Source: Flexithrix dorotheae DSM 6795 (GTDB lineage: Bacteria > Bacteroidota > Bacteroidia > Cytophagales > Flammeovirgaceae). Taken from it: a DNA stretch of 64,000 bases. The notes beneath the pieces are model-generated. The model was not told the DNA's origin and did not search any database. It saw nothing but the letters and a program-made list of their open reading frames with translations. The DNA lies in assembly GCF_000379765.1 (NCBI RefSeq), contig NZ_KB903465.1, positions 124,001 through 188,000 on the forward strand. The letters run 5' to 3'. Shown in pieces: positions 26,705-35,250 of the stretch. The number at the start of each line of letters is the position of its first letter. The first letter of the stretch is position 1. The translations under genes were made by a program, and so were the position numbers.

Positions 26705-27832
26705 ATGAAATCACTTATTCAAAATCTGATTAGAAAGCTGGAAAAAAACCAGGATGAGCAAAAAGCCAAAAAGATCTTTATTGGATTTGATGGCTATATC
26801 GATAAAATCCAAAGGGCAGTAAAAGCCCAGCATCCTGAAAGAACTGCATTTTATAAAACACTTACAGATTTTTCAGCCAAAATAGCCGCTGCTTCAGGAA
26901 AAAGCGGTCAGGTGGAAATTACCACACAGGAAACCAAATTAGGCGGTAATGCTCCTATTCTGGCCCATGCTGCCGATTGTCTTGGTCTGGATGTAACTTG
27001 TATGGGAACCTTAGGAGACCCGGAAATCCATCCGCTATTTAAGGCAATTGGCAAGCATAGCCAGTTAATTTCTGTAGGAAAACCTGCAGAAACCAATGCC
27101 CTGGAATTCCATGACGGAAAACTGATTTTATCTGAAATTAGTACTTTTAAAGAACTGGATTGGGAACACCTGAAAAAGAAAGCAGGGCTGGAAAAACTTA
27201 TACGGATATTTAATGAAAGTGAGTTGCTGGCACTTGTAGACTGGTGTAATTTATTCCATTGTACCGCTATCTGGCAGGGAATATTTGAAGAAGTACTTCC
27301 ACATCTGGAAAAACGGCCCAAAACTTATTTCTTCGATTTAGCCGATCCGTCTAAAAAAACGATAAATGAAATTGGGGAAGCACTTCGGCTAATTGGTCAG
27401 TATAAATCTTTTGGAAAAGTAATACTGGGAATGAATGAAAATGAAACTGATTTGATTTACAAAGCCTTAAGTGAATATTTGGGAGTTACAGCAGACCCAA
27501 ATGCTAATCTGGAAGAACAGGGAAAATATATTTTCGAAAAGTTAAACCTTGATCAGCTTTTGATTCATCCTATTAAAAGTGCATTGAGTATTGATAGCAA
27601 TGGCAATATTTCTCTAAAAGGTCGCCTGGTGGCCGCGCCAAAAATTTCTACTGGTGGAGGAGATAATTTAAACGCAGGTTTTTGTTTTGGCATCCTGCAG
27701 GGATTCAATACAGAGGAAACTCTGATATTGGGAATGGCTACTTCCGGAGCCTATGTTCAGAACGGAAAAAGCCCTTCAATAAAAGATTTAATAAACTATT
27801 TGAGGGTTTGGGAAAAAGAAGTTGTTCTATAA
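26705..27832 (+). CDS. PfkB/ribokinase-superfamily carbohydrate kinase
   Basis: 375 residues from the ATG at 26705; an in-frame TTG at 26699 adds only two residues. The N-terminal FIGFDGYIDKI and LGGNAPILAHAADCLG fit the substrate-binding half of ribokinase-like kinases. The C-terminal STGGGDNLNAGFCFG is the anion hole with the catalytic base Asp in GGGD. LGMNENETD is the N-x-x-E Mg/phosphate motif. It is longer than typical ribokinases (about 310) and diverges from named subfamilies, so the substrate is not assignable. In context with deoC and a GH9-like enzyme it may phosphorylate a released monosaccharide in the cytoplasm. Confidence 0.82.
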   Translation: MKSLIQNLIRKLEKNQDEQKAKKIFIGFDGYIDKIQRAVKAQHPERTAFYKTLTDFSAKIAAASGKSGQVEITTQETKLGGNAPILAHAADCLGLDVTCMGTLGDPEIHPLFKAIGKHSQLISVGKPAETNALEFHDGKLILSEISTFKELDWEHLKKKAGLEKLIRIFNESELLALVDWCNLFHCTAIWQGIFEEVLPHLEKRPKTYFFDLADPSKKTINEIGEALRLIGQYKSFGKVILGMNENETDLIYKALSEYLGVTADPNANLEEQGKYIFEKLNLDQLLIHPIKSALSIDSNGNISLKGRLVAAPKISTGGGDNLNAGFCFGILQGFNTEETLILGMATSGAYVQNGKSPSIKDLINYLRVWEKEVVL

Positions 27833-27941
27833 TAGTAAAATATACGGTTAATTACCAAGGCAATTAAACTTGGCTAATATAATATTGAATAATTCAATAG
27901 TGTGCGATTATCTAATTATCAAGCAATGACTAACTTAAACT

Positions 27942-27993
27942 AAAGTGCTGTATATTAATTTTCTTTGGAGAATTGATGTCAGCACTTTTTCTG
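27942..27993. repeat. Inverted repeat upstream of the quinoprotein gene
   Basis: AAAGTGCTG at 27942-27950 and CAGCACTTT at 27980-27988 pair over 9 bp around a 29-nt loop, and T residues follow the right arm. It may be a weak terminator for the kinase gene or a 5' regulatory structure for the dehydrogenase at 28028. The long loop makes it uncertain. Confidence 0.35.
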
Positions 27994-28027
27994 CTTACAT
28001 ATTAATAACATTATTTCAGAAGATGAT

Positions 28028-30232
28028 ATGAAATTGAAAAATCACTTACTATCTGTTACAAATTACTCGGTATGTTTATTTTTTCTAATGGGAATATATG
28101 CCTGTTCCACGATAACCCATGAGGAAGAATCAGTCCGGGAAAACAAAAACGAATGGCCTGCTTATCAGGGAGATAAAGGTAGAAATCAGTACTCTAATCT
28201 AAAGCAGATTAATAAAGAAAATGTAACCTCTTTAAAAGTGGCCTGGGAATACAAAACCAACGACCTTGATCCCGATGGTCATGCCCAGATCCAGTGTAAC
28301 CCCATTATAATTGATGGCATTATGTATGGCACTTCTCCCAGACTTAAGGTTTTTGCGATTAATGCAGCAACAGGTGAGGAAAAATGGGTGTTCAATCCCA
28401 ATGCTAATGCTGAGGGGGAAAAAATGAATTATGGAATGAATGTGAATCGCGGAGTGACTTATTGGGAAAAAGGGAATGACAAAAGAATTCTTTTCACCTC
28501 AGGACCAGTACTTTATTGTCTTAATGCCGATACCGGCCAGCCGGTAAAATCTTTTGGTATTGACGGACAAACTTCATTAAAACAAAACCTCGGGGGAAGA
28601 TCCGCAGATTTATATGTAGTATCTACCACCCCAGGAGTAGCCTTTAATGATCTATTAATTATTGGAACCAGAGTTTCTGAAAATGTTGATGCGGCATCCG
28701 GTTATATCAGAGCCTTTAATATCAAAACCGGAGAAGTCGCCTGGACTTTTCATACTATTCCCAAACCAGGGGAATTTGGATTTGATACCTGGCCGGAAGA
28801 TGCCCACAACAGTATTGGAGGGGCAAATTCATGGTCGGGCATGAGCCTTGATGAAAAAAGGGGAATTGTTTTTATCCCAACAGGATCTGCTGCTTTTGAT
28901 TTTTATGGTGGAAACAGAAAAGGGGAAAACCTTTTTGCCAATTGTGTGCTGGCCTTAAATGCTTCCACTGGAGAAAGGATATGGCATTACCAGACTGTCC
29001 ATCACGATGTTTGGGACAGAGATTTACCTGCCCCTCCAAATTTGATCACGGTGAACCACAATGGGAAAGAAATTGACGCAGTGGCCCAAATTACAAAATC
29101 AGGATTTGTATTTCTTTTCAATAGGGAAACGGGTGAGCCACTTTTTCCCATAGAGGAAAAACCTTTCCCAAAATCTGATCTAGAAGGGGAAGAAACCTGG
29201 CCAACACAACCAATTCCAACTTTACCCCCTCCTTTTGCCAGACAGCAAATGAAGGAAGGTGACATTACCAATATCAGTCAGGAATCACACGATTATGTCA
29301 GGGGAATTCTGGCCAATGTCAGGTCAGATGGGCAGTTTGTTCCACCCAGTAAGGAAGGCACTATAATTTACCCCGGATTTGATGGTGGAGGAGAATGGGG
29401 AGGAGCTTCATTCGATCAGCAATCGGGAATTATGTATGTAAATGCCAATGAAATGGCCTGGATTCTCACTATGGTAGAAGTTGGGAAGGATAAAAAAGTT
29501 AGCGAAGATGGTGGAAAAGAACTTTTGGCTGATGCTGGAGCAAGCATTTATCAGGTTAATTGTGCGATATGCCACGGACAGGAAAGGCAGGGAGACCCTT
29601 CTGGGACTTACCCTCCTTTGAAAAATATTGGAGAAAAATATAAGAAGGCGGAAATTCTGGCTCTGGTAAATAGTGGAAAGGGATTTATGCCATCCTTCGG
29701 GCATTTGGAAGATGGGCAAAAAGAAGCATTGCTGGCTTTTTTATTAAATCTTGAGGATGAAGTAACTGATGCACATGAACTCGGAATGGAATCGAATAAA
29801 ACGGCTTTACCTTATACACATACCGGCTACAACAGGTTTTTTGATCACCTCGGTTACCCAGCAGTAAAGCCCCCCTGGGGGACACTTAATGCCATAGATT
29901 TGAATAAAGGCGAAATTTTATGGAAAGTACCTTTAGGAGAATTTGAGGAATTAACTGACAAAGGCATTGCCAAAACCGGAACAGAAAATTATGGAGGCCC
30001 TGTGGCTACAGATGGAGGCTTAATTTTCATCGGGGCATCCAAAGACGAATATTTCAGGGCATTTGACAAAGATACCGGAGAAGAATTATGGAAATACAAA
30101 CTTCCCGCTGGTGGTTATGCCACGCCTGCGGTATATGAAGCAGATGGCAAACAATATGTGGTAATTGCCTGTGGTGGGGGAAAAATGGGTACCAAATCTG
30201 GGGACAGCTACGTAGCCTTTGCCCTACCCTAA
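28028..30232 (+). CDS. PQQ-dependent dehydrogenase with embedded cytochrome c domain, lipoprotein
   Basis: 734 residues. The N terminus has a hydrophobic run ending IYAC, so Cys26 is a likely lipid attachment site. The body is a PQQ-type beta-propeller (WPAYQGDKGRNQYSNL, recurrent A-x-x-x-x-TGE-x-x-W blades, and late GGPVATDGGLIFIGAS and GGYATPAVYE). Inserted before the last blades is a monohaem cytochrome c domain: CAICHG at 512-517 with the axial Met in GKGFMPSFG. Such enzymes oxidise sugars or alcohols in the periplasm and pass electrons through the haem. It is separated by 195 bp from the sugar kinase and closes the sugar block. Substrate (glucose, other aldose or alcohol) is open. No PQQ synthesis genes are in the window. 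Confidence 0.88.
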   Translation: MKLKNHLLSVTNYSVCLFFLMGIYACSTITHEEESVRENKNEWPAYQGDKGRNQYSNLKQINKENVTSLKVAWEYKTNDLDPDGHAQIQCNPIIIDGIMYGTSPRLKVFAINAATGEEKWVFNPNANAEGEKMNYGMNVNRGVTYWEKGNDKRILFTSGPVLYCLNADTGQPVKSFGIDGQTSLKQNLGGRSADLYVVSTTPGVAFNDLLIIGTRVSENVDAASGYIRAFNIKTGEVAWTFHTIPKPGEFGFDTWPEDAHNSIGGANSWSGMSLDEKRGIVFIPTGSAAFDFYGGNRKGENLFANCVLALNASTGERIWHYQTVHHDVWDRDLPAPPNLITVNHNGKEIDAVAQITKSGFVFLFNRETGEPLFPIEEKPFPKSDLEGEETWPTQPIPTLPPPFARQQMKEGDITNISQESHDYVRGILANVRSDGQFVPPSKEGTIIYPGFDGGGEWGGASFDQQSGIMYVNANEMAWILTMVEVGKDKKVSEDGGKELLADAGASIYQVNCAICHGQERQGDPSGTYPPLKNIGEKYKKAEILALVNSGKGFMPSFGHLEDGQKEALLAFLLNLEDEVTDAHELGMESNKTALPYTHTGYNRFFDHLGYPAVKPPWGTLNAIDLNKGEILWKVPLGEFEELTDKGIAKTGTENYGGPVATDGGLIFIGASKDEYFRAFDKDTGEELWKYKLPAGGYATPAVYEADGKQYVVIACGGGKMGTKSGDSYVAFALP

Positions 30233-30263
30233 AAGACACCTTCTTTTAATTATTTACCAATTG

Positions 30264-30292
30264 AGCCCTTGCATTTCGTGAGGGCTTTTTTG
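30264..30292 (+). terminator. Intrinsic terminator after the quinoprotein gene
   Basis: AGCCCT at 30264-30269 pairs with AGGGCT at 30281-30286, followed by a run of six T, 32 bases after the stop codon. Confidence 0.75.
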
Positions 30293-30350
30293 GTGGATTG
30301 TAAATCCTACGATATTGATTCGATTTTGTAAAGGTCGAATTGGGACCACT

Positions 30351-30650
30351 TTAAATCCTAGGCCCCTCATTTGTATCAAATTTATGTCTGATTTTCAGCA
30401 AAGTTAGTGCTTTGCTTATTCTATTTTTTACAATGTCTTTTTCTTCATCATTTAGAAAATCAACAGAATAATCTGAACCCCACCTTGGTTTGAAAAATGG
30501 AATAACTGTAATATTATCCTTTCCAGACATGGTATCCATTAAACCTAATTCTATAACTTTTTCGCCTTCGCAATAATTTAAGACAAATTGGTTCAAGACT
30601 TCTATTTTAAATCCCTCACCTACTACCACTTTATTATTTATTTTTTTCAC
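30351..30650 (-). CDS. Hypothetical protein, 99 residues
   Basis: Short, soluble and without signal peptide. It begins MKKINNKVVVGEGFKIEV and has a beta-rich first half (FVLNYCEGEKVIELG), then a helical end with LNDEEKDIVKNRISKAL. The pattern of a Y-x-E-G-E-K strand and a C-terminal helix with a Trp just before it is faintly like small bacterial immunity-type proteins, but I would not assign it. It stands alone between the quinoprotein terminator and the divergent helicase gene. The composition is like its neighbours, so it may be real but is not recognised. Confidence 0.55.
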   Translation of the reverse strand: MKKINNKVVVGEGFKIEVLNQFVLNYCEGEKVIELGLMDTMSGKDNITVIPFFKPRWGSDYSVDFLNDEEKDIVKNRISKALTLLKIRHKFDTNEGPRI

Positions 30651-30757
30651 TTCTATTATAACTCGTTGTTCTATTAAAAATACAACATTTTTATTAATTG
30701 TAATCCAATAGCTATAAACTCTTATCCATGGGATAATTTAATATAACTCATATCCCT

Positions 30758-30765
30758 TACTTTTG
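30758..30765 (+). promoter_or_regulatory. Candidate -7 box for the helicase gene
   Basis: TACTTTTG matches TAnnTTTG and lies 19 bp before the helicase ATG. No convincing TTTG -33 box is at the expected distance, so the promoter is provisional. Confidence 0.4.
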
Positions 30766-30784
30766 CACAAAATAAATACCTGTT

Positions 30785-32131
30785 ATGAGTTCATTCGCAT
30801 CATTAAACTTATCAAAATTTCTTTTAAATGCCATTTCCGATCTTGGATTTGAAACTCCTACTCCTATTCAAGAGGAAGCTTACCCTATTATTCTCTCCGG
30901 AAAGGATATTGTAGGGATTTCCCAAACAGGTACAGGAAAAACTTTTGCCTATGCCCTACCACTTTTAAGAGATTTGAAATTTTCCAGACAGGTTCATCCA
31001 AGGATTCTCATACTGGTCCCTACAAGAGAATTGGTTTTACAAGTAGTAGATCAAATCAAAAGCTTGACGACTTACATGAGCGTGAGGGTACTCGGAGTTT
31101 ATGGTGGGGTAAATATCAATACCCAAAGACAGGTAGTAGCGGAAGGTTCTGATATCCTGGTTGCCACTCCGGGCAGATTATATGACCTGGTGCTTAGCCA
31201 GGCAGTTCAGTTGAAAGCCGCCAAAAAACTGGTGATTGATGAAGTAGATGTGATGCTCGATCTGGGTTTCAGGTTCCAGTTGACCAATATTTTTGAACTG
31301 ATGCCTGAAAAAAGGCAAAATATCATGTTTTCCGCCACCATGACTGAAGAGGTGGATGAATTGATTGACAGCTTTTTTACACCACCGACCAAAATTTCCA
31401 TAGCTGTGAGTGGTACTCCCTTGGAAAATATCACTCAACAGGCTTATCCTGTTAAAAACTTTAATACCAAAGTAAATTTACTGGCGCATTTACTCAAAGA
31501 TAAAGCCCTATTTCATAAAGTACTGGTTTTCGTTTCCAGTAAAAAACTGGCTGACCGTCTTTTTGAAAAACTAGAGGAGCAATTTGCTTCTGCTATGTGT
31601 ATCATTCATTCCAATAAATCACAAAATTATAGGGAAAGATCAGTTGAAGAATTTGATGAAGGCAAAAAAAGGATTTTGATTGCCACCGATGTAATCGCCA
31701 GAGGGCTTGATTTAGATAAAATTTCCCATGTCATAAATTTTGATGTCCCCTCCTACCCTGAAAATTATATGCACAGGATTGGACGAACTGGAAGAGCCGA
31801 AGAATCCGGAAATACTATCATGTTTTACACAGAAATGGAAGAACCTCAAAAGGAAGCCATAGAAGCTTTAATGGATTATGAAATTCCTTTGCTCGACTTT
31901 CCTGATGAAGTGGAAATCAACAATGAATTGATTCCTGAAGAAAGACCTAAAAAAGGAGGAGGCAACAAAAACATTCAAATTAAGATTGAAGAATCCAATC
32001 CGGCTTTTCATGAGAAAAAGGAAAAGAACAAGAAAGTAAACGTAAGGCGATCCCATAAAAAGGAAATGCAATTGAAATACAAAAAACCAAAGAAAAGAGC
32101 ACCTAAAAAGTCCGGAAAAGGGAAACGGTAG
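30785..32131 (+). CDS. DEAD-box-type ATP-dependent RNA helicase (motif II is DEVD)
   Basis: 448 residues. Helicase core: Q-motif region (FETPTPIQEEAYP), motif I SQTGTGKT, Ia PTRELV, Ib TPGRLYDL, motif II VIDEVD, motif III SAT, motif V ATDVIARGLD and motif VI HRIGRTGRA. Motif II reads D-E-V-D where the family usually has D-E-A-D; the metal-contacting acids are kept. The last 60 or so residues are a strongly basic Lys/Arg-rich tail typical of RNA-binding extensions in Bacteroidota helicases involved in ribosome assembly or cold adaptation. A short leader carries a candidate -7 box 19 bp upstream. Cytoplasmic. The exact RNA target is unknown. Confidence 0.93.
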   Translation: MSSFASLNLSKFLLNAISDLGFETPTPIQEEAYPIILSGKDIVGISQTGTGKTFAYALPLLRDLKFSRQVHPRILILVPTRELVLQVVDQIKSLTTYMSVRVLGVYGGVNINTQRQVVAEGSDILVATPGRLYDLVLSQAVQLKAAKKLVIDEVDVMLDLGFRFQLTNIFELMPEKRQNIMFSATMTEEVDELIDSFFTPPTKISIAVSGTPLENITQQAYPVKNFNTKVNLLAHLLKDKALFHKVLVFVSSKKLADRLFEKLEEQFASAMCIIHSNKSQNYRERSVEEFDEGKKRILIATDVIARGLDLDKISHVINFDVPSYPENYMHRIGRTGRAEESGNTIMFYTEMEEPQKEAIEALMDYEIPLLDFPDEVEINNELIPEERPKKGGGNKNIQIKIEESNPAFHEKKEKNKKVNVRRSHKKEMQLKYKKPKKRAPKKSGKGKR

Positions 32132-32315
32132 GTTTTAGGGGTTAGTGATTAGAGGTTAGGGGTTAGAAGAAAATCACTTGAGCTGGAGCACGCGTGATGC
32201 ATGTGCCATTTTCAAGATGCTAACCAAAATAATCCTTGTGTATGACGTGGATTTTGGAGGAAGGCGAATATATTGCCCTAGTGTGTTAAATTGCCTTACA
32301 AACGCAATTCTCAGA

Positions 32316-32339
32316 CATCCTCGTTCGGAAACGAGGATG
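32316..32339. repeat. Perfect hairpin in a REP-like intergenic segment
   Basis: CATCCTCGTT and AACGAGGATG form a 10-bp perfect stem around CGGA. It sits 10 bp beyond the stop of the minus-strand gene at 32350. Upstream (32131-32175) is a short degenerate GGGGTTAG/GAGGTTAG repeat. There is no T-run, so it resembles a REP hairpin more than a terminator. Confidence 0.7.
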
Positions 32340-32349
32340 ATTCATTTAG

Positions 32350-32745
32350 CTAATGGTTCATTTTTTTTCTCACTAAATAAATATAAATAATTACTGGACC
32401 TACAACTATTAAAAACCAAAATAGCAAAATTAATTCTGCCCAACCAGGAGGTTCCGAATATAGGAACTGAAAATAACCGTCCATTTTCGCCCTTATCATT
32501 TCAATGGTTATAAAACTACCTGCAAGCGCCATAAAATAGGACAAGGAAATTACCCAAATTTTTTTATTTTTTGATAAAAGGTAAAGCAAGGTCAACCATA
32601 ACATCCCTACAGCAAAAGGAATTCCCAACATCTGTCCTCCATGGCCATATGCAGTTATAATAAAGCCAAACCTTAAACAGTATATAAATGAGGTGATTGA
32701 GCATACAATCAATACTAGCAATTTAATCACACTCGTACTATTCAC
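32350..32745 (-). CDS. Small integral membrane protein, unknown function
   Basis: 131 residues with about four hydrophobic segments (starting near residues 8, 42, 62 and 102) and short polar loops; the C terminus is basic (YLVRKKMNH). No conserved catalytic motif is visible. Its ATG overlaps the stop of the NYN gene by 4 bp, so the two are likely translated as a coupled pair. The shared operon suggests a link to the NYN protein, but I do not recognise the family. It is probably an inner-membrane protein. Confidence 0.6.
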   Translation of the reverse strand: MNSTSVIKLLVLIVCSITSFIYCLRFGFIITAYGHGGQMLGIPFAVGMLWLTLLYLLSKNKKIWVISLSYFMALAGSFITIEMIRAKMDGYFQFLYSEPPGWAELILLFWFLIVVGPVIIYIYLVRKKMNH

Positions 32746-33503
32746 CGCTTCCTCCTCCCTTCTTTAATTCTTACATAAATTAATTTGAAGCGTCCGTTGG
32801 GGCTTTCTCTTTGTTCTATTTCAAAGTTTTTGATAGATTTGATCAGTGGGGTTAATTTTTGGAATCCATAGTTTCTGGAATCAAAATTGGGTTGCTTTTT
32901 TTGTAATAGATTACCTACATCTCCCAGGTATGCCCATCCGTCATCCTCTGCCAAATCGGAAATTGTGGTGGAAATCAGTTTGATTTCCTTCTGGGTAATC
33001 TTATCGAAATCATCTTCTTTTTTACCGGACTTTGATTTGGTACTTCCCTCATGATCATCCTCTTCCGACTGGCTTTTCAAAATTTCTATGTAAATAAATT
33101 TATCGCAAGCCACTATAAAGGGATTTGGCGTTTTCCTTTCTCCTATGCCCAAAACCAACATTCCTGCTTCACGCAATCTGGTGGCCAGCTTGGTAAAATC
33201 ACTGTCGCTGGAAACCAGACAAAACCCATTTACCTTTTCAGAATACAGAATATCCATCGCATCGATAATCATAGCTGAATCGGTGGCATTCTTTCCTGAA
33301 GTGTAGCCATATTGCTGGATTGGGGTAATGGCATTTTCCAACAATAAATTTTTCCAGCCACCCAGATTGGGCCTGGTCCAGTCACCGTAAATTCTTTTAA
33401 TGGTTGGATTGCCGTATTTGGCAATTTCTTCCATCATTTCCTTCACGTATGCGGAAGGAATATTATCTCCATCTATTAATACTGCAAGTTTTAAATCTGC
33501 CAT
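32742..33503 (-). CDS. NYN-domain (LabA-like) putative ribonuclease with C-terminal OST-HTH/LOTUS-like domain
   Basis: 253 residues. Residues about 5-145 are a NYN/PIN-like domain with the acidic metal-binding set in VLIDGDNIP, KNATDSAMIIDAMD and VSSDSDFTKLATRLRE. A low-complexity acidic and Ser/Lys linker follows (near 148-168). Residues about 170-250 fit a LOTUS/OST-HTH type winged helix (ISTTISDLAEDDGWAYLGDV, FDSRNYGFQKLTPLIK), which binds RNA in known cases. The pairing of NYN with OST-HTH is common in bacteria and suggests RNA cleavage or surveillance. Cytoplasmic. Overlaps the downstream membrane gene by 4 bp (ATGA). Confidence 0.88.
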   Translation of the reverse strand: MADLKLAVLIDGDNIPSAYVKEMMEEIAKYGNPTIKRIYGDWTRPNLGGWKNLLLENAITPIQQYGYTSGKNATDSAMIIDAMDILYSEKVNGFCLVSSDSDFTKLATRLREAGMLVLGIGERKTPNPFIVACDKFIYIEILKSQSEEDDHEGSTKSKSGKKEDDFDKITQKEIKLISTTISDLAEDDGWAYLGDVGNLLQKKQPNFDSRNYGFQKLTPLIKSIKNFEIEQRESPNGRFKLIYVRIKEGRRKR

Positions 33504-33533
33504 AAGTGTTTTTTAGCGTTTTTTCTGGTTTGG

Positions 33534-35144
33534 TTAATCTAATGCTACAATTCCCAATTTATAAGTCTTTCGTTTTTCCCCATAAATCAAAATCTCATTG
33601 TCGGTAATTTGTTCACAGCTTTTGGGCCTGCAAATGATATTTTCTGCTCTGTTACTGGACACAAGCCTTCGCTTCATTTGGCCCTCCTTATCGATAGATG
33701 CCAGCACCACAACTGATTTTTTTCCATTAAAATAGGCTGTACTATTCGGATGGTTATTTTTAATATTTTTGATATTATCGTTATAAATAAAATGAATTTT
33801 CCCTCCCTGAATGCCATGAACATAGGAAGAAAAATAGCCACCATCATTGGCTGTTTTTTGCCTTTTTGGCACCCGTGTGGCCCACTCTATACTCATATCC
33901 GGGTTGATATTCAGCACAATAATATCATTGTAATAGTAATAGTAGGTATAATCTGTCATGCCCGATCTCTGGTCGTAACTGGTATATACACGTACGTAAA
34001 ATTGTTCCGCTACCAATAAGGCTCCGCCATCACTTCTTAATATAATATGATCAATATTATATCGGTATAATTCCTTATCTCCTTTATTGGCTTTTTTATA
34101 AGACATAAATTCCGACAAAAACTTATTGTCAAATTCGCTAAAACCTTGCTTTACAATTTTTTTGGATTCGGCATCAATCCTTAAAAAACAGGTGCCTTTA
34201 ATGGTAGTAGTTCCTTTATCAGAATAAAATCCTGCACATATAATGTCGCCATCATCATTAATCCTGAAATTTAGGTCGGTAATAAATTTATCATCAAGAG
34301 ATACCGTATATTCCTGAAAATCCTCTCCCCTATTCTTATAAGAAAGGATTTTATATTCATAATTTGGCTTCCCCCTCCTTCTTTCCTTCAATTTCCCTTT
34401 ATATTCTACCCCAAGGATATAGGCATTTCCTCTATTGTCTACCCTGTAATTATCAATTTCAAATAATTTATCCGAATAAGGAATAGTGATGTTTTTTTGC
34501 CATAGTTCCTCCATTTTTTCATCAAAAACCTGAATGGCAAATTTTTCATTTTCCCCTCTTACATAAACCTCCGAATTCCAAATCATGAACTTGGAACGAT
34601 CTCTGGACAGTTCATGGGAAAACTCACCAAAATTATTCCTGTTCCTCAACCCCGACTCGGCAATCTTTTCAGGTGGACCAGCAGCTTTCATAGTTTCCAT
34701 GTCAAATTCCTGAACAAAGAGGAAGTTTTTTCGGGCCTGTTGGTTCAACTGGCTGGAAAAGGTAAATATTTTTCCATTCATGCTCTGGGCAAAAAGGAAA
34801 ATTAAATACTCATTGCCTATTCTATTTTCAATCGGGACGGCTTTTTTCAGCATCATTTTCTCATCATAAAGCTGTAACATGGCAGGTTTGGGAGACGAGA
34901 AAGAAAAAATTGAAGGACCAAAAAATCCCGGATCGGCTTCCATAATGGCGTATACACCCAGTTCATTGCTATCCACAATATCACTGATGAGGGCGTGTTT
35001 TTTTATTTTTTTCTGAGTTGGTCCCCATTGGGTTTTCACCTGTTGAGCAGTAGCTGATTCTATTCCCAAAGCGATAAAAAACAAAATAAGGGAAAATTTT
35101 AAGGAGATTTGAAAGGAAATAAATCTCGGTTGTATAGGATTCAT
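33534..35144 (-). CDS. Secreted hypothetical protein, probable beta-propeller
   Basis: 536 residues. The N terminus is a long signal peptide (hydrophobic about 13-30, ending ATAQQ). The rest is beta-rich with repeated short blade-like stretches and aromatic clusters (including TDYTYYYYYND). There is no clear catalytic motif, lipobox or T9SS sorting domain. It probably sits in the periplasm. The family is common in Cytophagales as orphans, which is an impression rather than a database result. It begins 107 bp from the divergent glycosyltransferase-like gene and is followed 30 bp later by the NYN gene, so the three minus-strand genes could share one transcript. Confidence 0.7.
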   Translation of the reverse strand: MNPIQPRFISFQISLKFSLILFFIALGIESATAQQVKTQWGPTQKKIKKHALISDIVDSNELGVYAIMEADPGFFGPSIFSFSSPKPAMLQLYDEKMMLKKAVPIENRIGNEYLIFLFAQSMNGKIFTFSSQLNQQARKNFLFVQEFDMETMKAAGPPEKIAESGLRNRNNFGEFSHELSRDRSKFMIWNSEVYVRGENEKFAIQVFDEKMEELWQKNITIPYSDKLFEIDNYRVDNRGNAYILGVEYKGKLKERRRGKPNYEYKILSYKNRGEDFQEYTVSLDDKFITDLNFRINDDGDIICAGFYSDKGTTTIKGTCFLRIDAESKKIVKQGFSEFDNKFLSEFMSYKKANKGDKELYRYNIDHIILRSDGGALLVAEQFYVRVYTSYDQRSGMTDYTYYYYYNDIIVLNINPDMSIEWATRVPKRQKTANDGGYFSSYVHGIQGGKIHFIYNDNIKNIKNNHPNSTAYFNGKKSVVVLASIDKEGQMKRRLVSSNRAENIICRPKSCEQITDNEILIYGEKRKTYKLGIVALD

Positions 35145-35250
35145 TTGTTTGTTTTTAAATTAGGGTCTACAAAAGCAATTAGCTGGCAATAATAAAGGCT
35201 AAGTTAAAAATTAATTAGGCAAAATTTATAAAGTATCTTTTAATCCACTT

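Noticed and set aside
30351-30650. Toxin-immunity role for the 99-residue protein
   Set aside because: Faint pattern only; no toxin gene beside it.
32178-32390. 70-codon frame after the helicase gene
   Set aside because: It crosses a REP-like hairpin, overlaps the neighbouring minus-strand gene and has no coding signal.
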